Shown one piece after another: positions 46,554-55,882 of a stretch of 64,000 nucleotides of DNA. Source of the stretch: Eustoma russellianum. Lineage: Eukaryota > Streptophyta > Magnoliopsida > Gentianales > Gentianaceae. The position numbers and the translations under genes were made by a program. Each line of letters begins with the position of its first letter. Within the stretch, counting starts at the first letter, position 1. The notes under the pieces are model-generated. The model had not been told where the DNA came from. It searched no databases and was given only the letters and a program-made list of their open reading frames with translations. The stretch is taken from contig AP025049.1 in the NCBI GenBank assembly GCA_036186865.1, positions 27,947,692 to 28,011,691 of the forward strand. The letters are read 5' to 3'.

Positions 46554-47165
46554 CTAAATATTCTTTTTGTAATTGGGGATTTCTATATGTTTTAACATTT
46601 CTAATATTGTTTCTTGTTCTTTTGTTAGAACATAAATGTTTTTCTTCATCAGAGGTTTCTGAAGAAGATGTGTATATTTCATCAACTTGAAGATCTTCAG
46701 CAGACTCGAAAGATGTTTCTTCTGTCTCCGAAGAAGATTCAACAAGTAGATTTGAAATTTTTTCTAGTATAGATTCTTCTAGATTTAATTCTTGTAATTT
46801 TGTTTTTAATCTACAATAATTTGCAGTATGACCTTTCTTATGACATTTATAGCATTCAATATTTTTGTAATCTTTTGTATTTTTATTTTTCTTGTAATTT
46901 GTCTTTCTGTAAGGTTTTTTAGTATACTTATTGTTGTATTTATTTTTATAGAATTCATTAGAGGATTTTTGAAATCTTTTATTATATTTAGGTTTTTATT
47001 ATATCTATTGTTATATTTGTTATTATATGGCTTTCTAATATTTCTATTATAAGGTTTTCTAGAACATTCTCCTTGACATTCTTTATGATAAGGTTTATAT
47101 GGATCATTATCAAATTGTTTGCAGAAAGTTCCTAATTCAGACTTAGTCTGTCTTAATTCTTTCTT
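46554..47165 (-). pseudogene. EPRV coat protein C-terminal part with zinc knuckle
   Basis: From the right edge: K-E-L-R-Q-T-K-S-E-L-G-T-F-C-K-Q-F, a basic N/Y/K-rich linker, then C-Y-K-C-H-K-K-G-H-T-A-N-Y-C (CX2CX4HX4C, about 46853-46812), then an acidic S/E-rich tail (46745-46554). The matching coat-protein core is on the opposite strand at 40480-41090. Confidence 0.8.
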
Positions 47166-47172
47166 TAAACCA

Positions 47173-47174
<2 letters not shown>

Positions 47175-47213
<39 letters not shown>
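47175..47213. repeat. (AT)n tract, right flank of EPRV
   Basis: About 39 bp of AT repeats between viral coat-protein sequence and CTTTTCTTTTCTCT, the same junction word found after the (AT)n tract at 51554. Confidence 0.95.
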
Positions 47214-47524
47214 TTTCTTTTCTCTAAAAAAACTCGGAAATATTAAAATTCCTTTCCATTAATAGTAAAATTTTTTTTTACATCGGTGTAGTCATCCTCA
47301 TCTTTGAACATGCTGACCTGGGACCAGGATACCCAAGCTTTTTTTGAACCTAGTGTAGAATTCCTCCAAAGGAAGTGCAGGCGAATCCTATTCACTAGGA
47401 TCCTAACTGCTGTGGGAATAGACAGAGCACTCAACCAGAAACAGTTCACCCCTTGCAACGCTGATTTGATCAATATTGAATAGAATTTGTCTGTACTTCC
47501 TTTGGGAGAATTCTACACTAGAGT
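47214..47524 (-). pseudogene. LINE RT C-terminal fragment (copy 1)
   Basis: A minus-strand frame of 76 codons (47473-47243) shows F-W-L-S-A-L-S-I-P, I-R-L-H-F-L-W-R-N-S-T-L-G-S-K-K-A-W-V-S-W, the region after the RT thumb in plant L1 (F-W...P, F-L-W, K-x-x-x-V-x-W). It also contains an inverted repeat (47350-47380 and 47491-47522, about 31 bp arms). It differs from the LINE at 32290-38163. Copied at 51555-51872. Confidence 0.6.
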
Positions 47525-47657
47525 CAACCTGAGAGATCGATGTCATTTTTCTTCACTTTTTCAACTTTTAATCATTTATAACACCGTGTGTGACATGTTT
47601 AAATATCTCCCACGTAAAATCATGACCTTGAAAATTATCCAAACATATTTCTCAACA
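47525..47657 (-). mobile_element. Fragment of a Sirevirus IV-type LTR (copy 1)
   Basis: Matches 59561-59687, the first bases of the Sirevirus IV LTR: AGAGATCGATGT...TTTCAACTTTTA...CATATTTCTCAACA. It ends exactly at the LTR terminus (CAACA) and then continues into Sirevirus III LTR sequence. The other end is lost. Confidence 0.75.
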
Positions 47658-49290
47658 TCATTTACCATATATGTGTAAATATTGTGCATTATTTGACAAA
47701 GCGTGTTAAAATGAAATTTCAGCACATGTCCAGCTCATCCTACACGCCTATTACATCTTGATTGGAGCCTAGGTGGAGCTTATTTGGCATTTAAATTGGT
47801 GGAGAATATGCCACACAAGATTGGTGACATTGAAGAGGGCGGGCACCACACAAGGAAAGATTTCAAAAGAAAAACACATGCTGAAAATTTCAGCACATGT
47901 GCTAAGTGGGGCGATTTTGAGCCTTAATGTGTCGTGTCCTCAATTTGTCTCCCAAATTCAAGGAATTAAAATTTGATTGTATGATAATGTTTTGACTACA
48001 TTTGAGCACATGTTTTTTAGTTTTTTTTTGTAGAATTTACAGCTCATTAAAGGATGCCAAGGTAGACCAATCAACAAGTGACAAGTAAGCAAGGTCAAGT
48101 TATCCTTCCAATCATATTGCGTTAAGTAAGCAAGATGGTGTCATCTCTACACAAGGCAATCTTCCAAGGACATTAAAGAGAATTATCAAGAAGGAAGAAG
48201 CCCTAGGGGGTGGCCAACTTATGTTAAAAGGGAGAAGATAGTGCAAACCAAGCCCAAGCAACAACTCATATTCTCTAAAGGGCAAAAAGCTACACTACTT
48301 TCTTCTTCTCCTTTTCTTTCTTCTTCTTCTTCTCTCAAGTCTATTGTTCATATATTTTACATATTGTATAGGCTTTGAATGTACCACCCATACACATTCA
48401 TTGTTGCAAAAGGTTGATCAAGGTGTGATCAAACCTTCATTCGATCGGTGGTGGTGTCCGTGATTCATTTGCTCGATTGTATTGCTTGTAAAAGGATGGA
48501 GTTAGTGTTTAACTCCAGTCACTCTTGTGGTAAGGTGTTTATTTTGTTTAGTGATAACCGAGGAAGTTGTTCTCGAAGACTGGAGCAGGTTGATTTAACC
48601 AAACCATAATAAAATCCTAGGTGTTCTTACTTTAATGCACTTTACTTTCGGTTTTAAGTTTTCTACATTGATTTCGTTACAATGGTAAAAATAGTAAACG
48701 ATTTAAAAGGTTATAAAATTTTGCAGAAACATAGCCACATATCTTAGTTTTTATTTGGCGCAAGTTTTAACTCATTTGGATAAGTACAAGTCAGTCAAAC
48801 GTGAATGGTTCTGAGACTAGTGCAATCTGATATTCAGATTTACAAAAGTTGATAACATCAACGTGGTTGACATACCTCTCATAGGAATTTTCCAAAACTA
48901 TTTCAACCCAAAAATAAATATCTTGAGGTTCTTACCATAAAAGTTTCAGACCATTTGGAGTCACCAATTAATATGAATAAATTATTCAAGTCAGAGTACA
49001 GTTTTGGGCAGATTTGTGCAATCTGACCAAGAACATATTTTCAAAGGGTTAGGAGTGGAGTTTTAATTTGAAACTTTCGTGAGCCTCTTATAACATCAGA
49101 GAGTACACTCAAACCAAATTTCACAATTTTTGGATGTCTACAACTAGGTCTTTTAATAATTCAAATTAGGATCTGGATTAGAAACTCTTTTCAGACATGG
49201 GTAATTTGGTCCAAAAGTTTTTAAAAACCAATTTTTCCGTACCCACTATTCAACCCCCTCTCCTTCTAGTGGTGCTATACAGGTCCTACA
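47658..49290 (+). repeat. Sirevirus III 5' LTR, right part (copy 1)
   Basis: 1.63 kb, aligned with Sirevirus II LTR from its middle (compare 18556 onward) to its end CTTCTAGTGGTGC...GGTCCTACA. One CACATGCTGAA palindrome lies at 47877. The first 1.2 kb of the LTR is missing here, replaced by the Sirevirus IV LTR fragment. Confidence 0.8.
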
Positions 49291-49292
49291 AA

Positions 49293-49304
49293 TGGTATCA
49301 GAGC
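49293..49304 (+). promoter_or_regulatory. Sirevirus III primer binding site (copy 1)
   Basis: TGGTATCAGAGC two bases after the LTR. Confidence 0.9.
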
Positions 49305-49345
49305 GAGGTTCACTAAATACAAGGAGATCCAACGATCTTTGTGAG

Positions 49346-50391
49346 ATGGCATCCACTAGTTATAAAACCGAGCAAAAATGAATGTCAACCGTAAGGCCTC
49401 CTCTCTTCGATGGTGAGTCTTTTATAAAATGAAAACTTAGAATGAAACTTTTCTTTATGGCTATTGATATAGACTTATGGTCCATCATAGAAGACGGTCC
49501 TTTTATTCTGTCTAAAATAACTACGATTGATGGCGTTACATTAGAAGTAGTAAAGCCTAAGCAAGAGTGTACCATAGACGATAAAAGAGATTAAGTATGA
49601 ATGCCAAGGCTATGCAACTTATTTTAAATAGCCTAAGTAAAACTGAATCAAGTTATTGTTGAATTGCTCTAGTGTCCAAGAGATGTGGAGAATTCTTGAA
49701 ATGAAACATGAAGCTATTAATCAAGTTAAAGAGTCCAAGATAAACATGCTTATGTCTACTCTTAAATCGTTCAAGTTATTGTCAAATGAATCTATTGTTG
49801 ATATGGATTTACGCTTGACTAACATTTATAATTCCCTTGAGTCTCTTGGAAAAGCATTTTCTACACAGAAAAAGGTACAAAAGGTGCTAAGGAGCCTTCC
49901 ATCCGAATGGGATCCCAAAGTGATGGCAATCGAAGAAAGTAAGGAAACAAGATCGATAAAAATGGAAGAATTGATCGGATCATTAAAGATATATCAAAAC
50001 AAACTCACTTTAAGAAATTCTGAATGAACTTCTAAAGAAGATAAGGTTATAGCGTTTAAATCAAATGAATACGTCTCTGCCTCTTATGATCGCGTAGATG
50101 ATAGTGACACGGATTCCGATGATGAAGATCTAATCACGTTGGATAAAAGATTAAGAAAGACCATGAGAAAATCGCTTGAAAACAAACCTAATCCTACTTT
50201 GTCTAAGAACCATAGAAATAAAAATGATGAGGATATTAAATGTTATACCTATGAAGGACTTGGACATATCTCTTACGAATGCCAGAAAAAGGACCAAACA
50301 ATGAACAAAAACCATGACAAGGATCGGACAAAAACTAGGCCCGTCTCAGAACCTAAAAAAGGAGAAGAGCCTTTAAAGCCTCCACATGGAG
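49346..50391 (+). pseudogene. gag: Sirevirus III Gag, truncated (copy 1)
   Basis: ATG 49346 (M-A-S-T-S-Y-K). Stops include a TGA at 49376, a TGA where relatives have W (F-I-K-W-K) and a frameshift before 49600. Open from 49656 with W-R-I-L-E-M-K-H and L-P-S-E-W-D. A TGA after R-N-S-E (50027) is shared with copy 2. The zinc knuckle reads C-Y-T-Y (second Cys lost). At 50388-50391 (GGAG) it joins LINE ORF1 sequence, so the C-terminal third is absent. Confidence 0.85.
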
Positions 50392-51475
50392 ACTACATGA
50401 GTTGGTGCCAAATCTGGTGAAAATAACACTGGGCGTTCTGCAACTAGTGGTGAGTCATGAATTTGCTGCACTGAAGCAGGCTGTGTTTTCTTTGGAGTCC
50501 ATCTCTGCTCCAACGCTTCTTTGACTGCGATTGGATCGCATCCTTCACTTCGTGCGTGTCTGAATTTTGTACCGTTTGATGTGTTCCACAAGTAGATGCC
50601 TTATGGCCCAATCGATAGCAAGAAGTGCACTATAATGGTAAATCTTCGTATATGACCTGTTGTTAAAGGACCCGATTAGATGCTTGAATAAACACGCGTG
50701 ATGAAAGCTTTTGCGATATATCAATATCGTCGCACAGTCGAGCAACAGACGGTCGTATTGCTTCCGCAGTCGCATTATCCAATTTCATTGGCGTTCCAAG
50801 CATACGACCAATCTGTAACAATGCTGATCGTTGATGAAAATGAACTGGCAGCCTTGGAAACGACACCCATAACAGCACAATTGGAACGTCAATTGAAGGA
50901 TCATAGGTAGGCATCCATTTAGTAACCTGCATATGTTTCCATACGATAGGCGAACTCTGACGAGCAAAACATCGCAGATAGTCCTCTCCTTGGGCAAAAT
51001 GCAAAATCACATGTGAAGAATCCAAAAGACCCACCCGCACCGTGCCAATAAATCTGATACTGTCAATGGTAGACCGGATGACTGCTATTGGCAGCCTGCA
51101 ATACCAGAACGTGCCTAACAAATAAATTTGTATGGCTCGGCTAGAGATGCGATCTCATCATCCGTAAATGATATCATTGGACTAAGCTCATATTTTTGAA
51201 TCAATTTAGGTGCAATGGAGGGGGCAGTCGACGTGTGGAAAAGCGACGCAAATGTCTTTTGTGATGTCGACCCTGTAGGTTTTTCAGCGGCGCCGTTATT
51301 TCCGCATGCTCCATCGTGCAGAAAACCAAGAACGTAAAGTGGAAACAACAGAAATAAGAAAAAGGAAGAAAGTTAATGCAAGACAATGGGAATGGAGGGA
51401 AGGAAGCAACCAACGACTGAAGCTACAGCTGTCGGACGCAGCCATCGCCAGAGAGAATTTCCTGCGCCATCTTAT

Positions 51476-51478
<3 letters not shown>
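50391..51478 (-). mobile_element. LINE 5' fragment (ORF1 start), no 3' end
   Basis: Near-identical to 37137-38172, with about 60 bp more 5' UTR (51425-51478). It contains the DUF4283 frame (ATG about 51315; frame break near 51121) and the zinc knuckle region. Keeping the 5' end while lacking the 3' end is the reverse of normal LINE truncation, so it was made by DNA duplication rather than retrotransposition. Confidence 0.88.
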
Positions 51479-51547
<69 letters not shown>

Positions 51548-51554
51548 TATATAT
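51478..51554. repeat. (AT)n tract between duplicate units
   Basis: About 77 bp of AT repeats joining the LINE 5' end directly to CTTTTCTTTTCTCT. At the homologous place upstream (39191-47213) the EPRV lies between the same two neighbours. Confidence 0.95.
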
Positions 51555-51872
51555 CTTTTCTTTTCTCTAAAAAAACTCGGAAATATTAAAATTCCTTTCC
51601 ATTAATAGTAAAATTTATCTTTTCTACATCGGCGTAGTCATCCTCATCTTTGAACATGCTGACCTGGGACCATGATACCCACGCTTTTTTTTGAACCTAG
51701 TGTAGAATTCCTCCAAAGGAAGTGCAGGCGAATCCTATTCACTAGGATCCTAACTGCTGTGGGAATAGACAGAGCACTCAACCAGAAACAGTTCACCCCT
51801 TGCAACGCTGATTTGATCAATATTGAATAGAATTTGTCTGCACTTCCTTTGGGAGAATTCTACACTAGAGTC
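51555..51872 (-). pseudogene. LINE RT C-terminal fragment (copy 2)
   Basis: Near-identical copy of 47214-47524, with the same inverted repeat and a few substitutions and small indels (a short indel near 51617 removes the uninterrupted frame). Confidence 0.6.
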
Positions 51873-52004
51873 AACCTGAGAGATCAATGCCATTTTTCTT
51901 CACTTTTTCAACTTTTAATCATTTATAACACCGTGTGTGACATGTTTAAGTATCTCCCACGTAAAATCATGACCTTGAAAATTATCCAAACATATTTCTC
52001 AACA
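51873..52004 (-). mobile_element. Fragment of a Sirevirus IV-type LTR (copy 2)
   Basis: Copy of 47525-47657; ends CTCAACA at 52004 at the same junction with the Sirevirus III LTR. Confidence 0.75.
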
Positions 52005-53627
52005 TCATTTACCATATATGTGTAAATATTGTGCACTATTTGACAAAGCGTGCTAAAATGAAATTTCAGCACATGTCCAGCTCATCCTACACGCCTATTA
52101 CATCTATTGGGAGCCTAGGTGGAGCTTATTTGGCATTTAAATTGGTGGAGAATATACCACACAAGATTGGTGACATTGAAGAGGGCACCACACAAGGAAA
52201 GATTTCAAAAGAAAAACACATGCTGAAAATTTCAGCACATGTGCTAAGTGGGGCGATTTTGAGCCTTAATGTGTCGTGTCCTCAATTTGTCTCCCAAATT
52301 CAAGGAATTAAAATGTGATTGTATGGTAATGTTTTGGCTACATTTGAGCACATGTTTTTTAGTTTTTTTTGTAGAATTTACAGCTCATTAAAGGATGCCA
52401 AGGTGGACCAATCAACAAGTGACAAGTAAGCAAGGTCAAGTTATCCTTCCAATCATATTGCGCCAAGTAAGCAAGATGGTGTCATCTCTACACAAGGCAA
52501 TCTTCCAAGGACATTAAGGAGAATTATCAAGAAGGAAGAAGCCCTAGGGGGTGGCCAACTTATGTAAAAGTTAGAAGATAGTGCAAACCAAGCCCAAGCT
52601 ACAACTCATATTCTCTAAAGGGCAAAAAGCTACACTACATTCTTCTCCTTTTCTTTCTTCTTCTTCTTCTCTCAAGTCTATTGTTCATATATTTTACATA
52701 TTGTATAGGCTTTGAATGTACCACCCATACACATTCATTGTTGCAAAAGGTTGATCAAGGTGTGATCAAACCTTCATTCGATCGGTGGTGGTGTCCGTGA
52801 TTCATTTGCTCGATTGTATTGATTGTAAAAGGATGGAGTTAGTGTTTAACTCCAGTCACTCTTGTGGTAAGGTTTGTATTGTGTTTACTGATAACTGAGG
52901 AAGTTGTCCTCGAAGACTGGAGCACGTTGATTTAACCAAACCATAATAAAATCCTAGGTGTTCTTACTTTAATGCACTTTACTTTCGGTTTTTTTTCTAC
53001 ATTGATTTCGTTACAATGGTAAAATAGTAAACGATTTAAAAGATTATAAAATTTTTCAGAAACATAGCCACATATCTTAGTTTTCATTTGGCGCAAGTTT
53101 TAACTCATTTGGATAAGTACAAGTCATTCAAACGTGAATGGTTCTAAGACTAGTGCAATCTGATATTCAGATTTACAAAGGTTGATAACATCAACGTGGT
53201 TGACATACCTCTCATAGGAATTTTCCAAAACTGTTCCAACCCACTAAAATAAATATCTTGAGGTTCTTACCATAAAAGTTTCAGACCATTTGGAGTCACC
53301 AATTAATATGAATAAATTATTCAAGTCAGAGTACAGTTTTGGGCAGATTTGTGCAATCTGACCAAGAACATATTTTCAAAGGGTTAGGAGTGGAGTTTTA
53401 ATTTGAAACTTTCGTGAGCCTCTTATAACATCAGAGAGTACACTCAAACAAAATTTCACAATTTTTGGATGTCTACAACTAGGCCGTTTAAATAATTCAA
53501 ATCAGGATCTGAAAACAGAAACTCTTTTCAGACGTGGGTAATTTGGTTGAAAATTTTTTAAAAACCAATTTTTCCGTACCCACTATTCAACCCCCTCTCC
53601 TTCTAGTGGTGCTATACAGGTCCTACA
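52005..53627 (+). repeat. Sirevirus III 5' LTR, right part (copy 2)
   Basis: 1.62 kb, close to copy 1 with scattered substitutions and small indels (for example near 52110, 52560 and 52990). CACATGCTGAA palindrome near 52218. Confidence 0.8.
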
Positions 53628-53629
53628 AA

Positions 53630-53641
53630 TGGTATCAGAGC
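53630..53641 (+). promoter_or_regulatory. Sirevirus III primer binding site (copy 2)
   Basis: TGGTATCAGAGC two bases after the LTR. Confidence 0.9.
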
Positions 53642-53682
53642 GAGGTTCACTAAATACAAGGAGATCCAACGATCTTTGTGAG

Positions 53683-55658
53683 ATGGCATCCACTAGTTAT
53701 AAAACCGAGCAAAAAGGAATGTCAACCGTAAGGCCTCCTTTCTTCGATGGTGAGTCTTTTATAAAATGAAAACTTAGAATGAAACTTTTCTTTATGGCTA
53801 TTGATATAGACTTATGGTCCATCATAGAAGACGGTCCTTTTATTCCGTCTAAAATAACTACGATTGATGGCGTTACATTAGAAGTAGTAAAGCCTAAGCA
53901 AGAGTGTACCATAGACGATAAAAGAGATTAAGTATGAATGCCAAGGCTATGCAACTTATTTTAAATGGCCTAAGTAAAACTGAATCAAGTTATGTGTCGA
54001 ATTGCTCTAGTGCCCAAGAGATGTGGAGAATTCTTGAAATGAAACATGAAGGTATTAGTCAAGTTAAAGAGTCCAAGATAACATGCTTATGTCTACTCTT
54101 AAATCGTTCAAGTTATTGTCAAATGAATCTATTGTTGATATGGATTTACGCTTGACTAACATTTATAATTTCCTTGAGTCTCTCCGAAAAGCATTTTCTA
54201 CACAGAAAAAGGTACAAAAGGTGCTAAGGAGCCTTCCATCCGAATGGGATCCCAAAGTTATGGCAATCGAAGAAAGTAAGGAAACAAGATCGATAAAAAT
54301 GGAAGAATTGATCGGATCATTAAAGATATATCAAAACAAACTCACTTTAAGAAATTCTGAATGAACTTCTAAAGAATATAAGGTTATAGCGTTTAAATCA
54401 AATGAATACGTCTCTGCCTCTTATGATCGCGTAGATGATAGTGACACGGATTCCGATGATGAAGATCTAATCACGTTGGATAAAAGATTAAGAAAGACCA
54501 TGAGAAAATCGCTTGAAAACAAACCTAATCCTACTTTGTCTAAGAACCATAGAAATAAAAATGATGAGGATATTAAATGTTATACTTGTCAAAGACTTGG
54601 ACATATCTCTTACGAATGCCAGAACAAGGACCAAGCAATGAACAAAAACCATGACAAGGATCGGAAAAAACTAGGCCCGTCTCAGAACCTAAAAAAGGAG
54701 AAGAGCCTTTAAAGCCTCCACATGGAGTGATTCATCTGATTCTGAGACTGAAGAACCGAAGAAGAAACGGCACAAGTATGCTTTACATCTAAGGCATCAA
54801 ATGAGGTATCTTTTGACTCTGATTCTGATTCCAAAACCTCTTATGATGATTTATTTTGCCAATATCTTGAGTTGCATAAGTTTTCTAAGACTCTTGCAAA
54901 AGAAAAGAAACGTTTAGTTGAAGACAAAAAATTATTAGAATCCTCAAACACGAACCTTGTTTTTCAATTAAATGATTCAAAAGAAGAGTCGTCTTGCACA
55001 ATTAATGTATTAAAATCAGAGGTCTCATCATTAACGGCAGAAAATAATGAAATGAAAACTGAGAAGTCAAGAAATGCGGATTTAAAAGAATGGTAAAACA
55101 GTTTGATACGGGTACAAACATGCTAGATCGCATCATCTCCTCACAAAAGCATGAAAGCGACAAAACCGGATTAGGATAGATTGAGAAAAACGAAACACAA
55201 AATAAGTCAACAAAATTTATTTTATCTTCATCTAAGAAACAACATGCATTCAAGACAAATTTAGCACCTAAAAAGACGCCTAGATCAACCTTCACTTCAT
55301 CTCATCGTGCTTCTTCTTTTTCATCTCATACAAGATATAATTATTTTCTCTATAAATATAAAAGAAAACCACTGATGCATACACAACATTCATATAACAT
55401 AAATGCATCTAGATCATGCACCATGCACACTAACACAAAGGCATATCAAAAACGAAAATCATACAATGTGCATGATGGCATTCTCAGCCATAGGCCAAAC
55501 AGATTTGAACCTAACATCTATTATATTGCTTCTTCTCTATCTCTTTCTCACCTTTTGTATGACGTAGAAAGGTCACCCAATTTTGGGTACCAAAAGATAC
55601 TTTTGCAAAGGGTTAAATCAATAACCCTTAAGATCACACTTGAAATGTATGATTTTTG
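53683..55658 (+). pseudogene. gag: Sirevirus III Gag (copy 2, full extent)
   Basis: ATG 53683. It shares with copy 1 the W-to-stop TGA near 53766, the frame break near 53930 and the TGA at 54362, but lacks copy 1's first stop. Visible: W-R-I-L-E-M-K-H, L-P-S-E-W-D, intact zinc knuckle C-Y-T-C-Q-R-L-G-H-I-S-Y-E-C (54578-54619), acidic S/D/E stretch, coiled coil (54872-55096) and a tail with S-P-N-F-G-Y-Q (about 55576). About 60 bp after the tail the polypurine tracts start: no protease or pol, as in Sirevirus I. The gag-to-tract junction resembles that of Sirevirus I (shared AATAACCCTTAAGA word near 55620 and 4065). Confidence 0.85.
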
Positions 55659-55719
55659 ATATACTATAAACTGCTATCTCTTTCCATTTTTACTTGTACT
55701 TTTGATGAAGTTTGCAAAA

Positions 55720-55882
55720 TAAAGGGGGAAAGAAAAGAATGATTTAAGGGGGAGAGAGAAGCATGATTTAAGGGAGAGAACGTATAAAATTCAAAATTCA
55801 AATTTGTGCATAATTAGAGGGGGAGCGATCATATTTAAATCATAAACCAATGTTATTTTGTAAATCATCAAAAGGGGGAGAT
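55720..55882 (+). promoter_or_regulatory. Sirevirus III polypurine tract cluster
   Basis: Five purine tracts (near 55722, 55748, 55770, 55820 and 55872); the last, AAAAGGGGGAGATTG, abuts the LTR. Confidence 0.9.

Larger units (their letters stand above)
39233..47174 (-). mobile_element. Endogenous pararetrovirus (Caulimoviridae), rearranged
   Basis: About 7.9 kb, close to one caulimovirid genome, between (AT)n tracts. Minus strand from high to low: coat-protein zinc knuckle, protease, RT, RNase H, ORF2, intergenic region, tRNA-Met primer site, movement-protein N-terminal part. The movement-protein C-terminus, linker and coat-protein core are on the plus strand (39239-41090). The polyprotein order MP-CP-PR-RT-RH plus a separate ORF2 resembles florendoviruses/petuvirus-like EPRVs. 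Stops and frameshifts throughout; no LTR and no integrase, as expected. Confidence 0.88.

Noticed and set aside
46828..47052. 74-codon hydrophobic plus frame
   Set aside because: Antisense shadow of the K/N/Y-rich coat-protein linker and zinc knuckle region.
47175..51554. (AT)n tracts as possible origins or scaffold attachment regions
   Set aside because: Simple dinucleotide repeats explained as the EPRV target and its duplicate; nothing else supports an origin.
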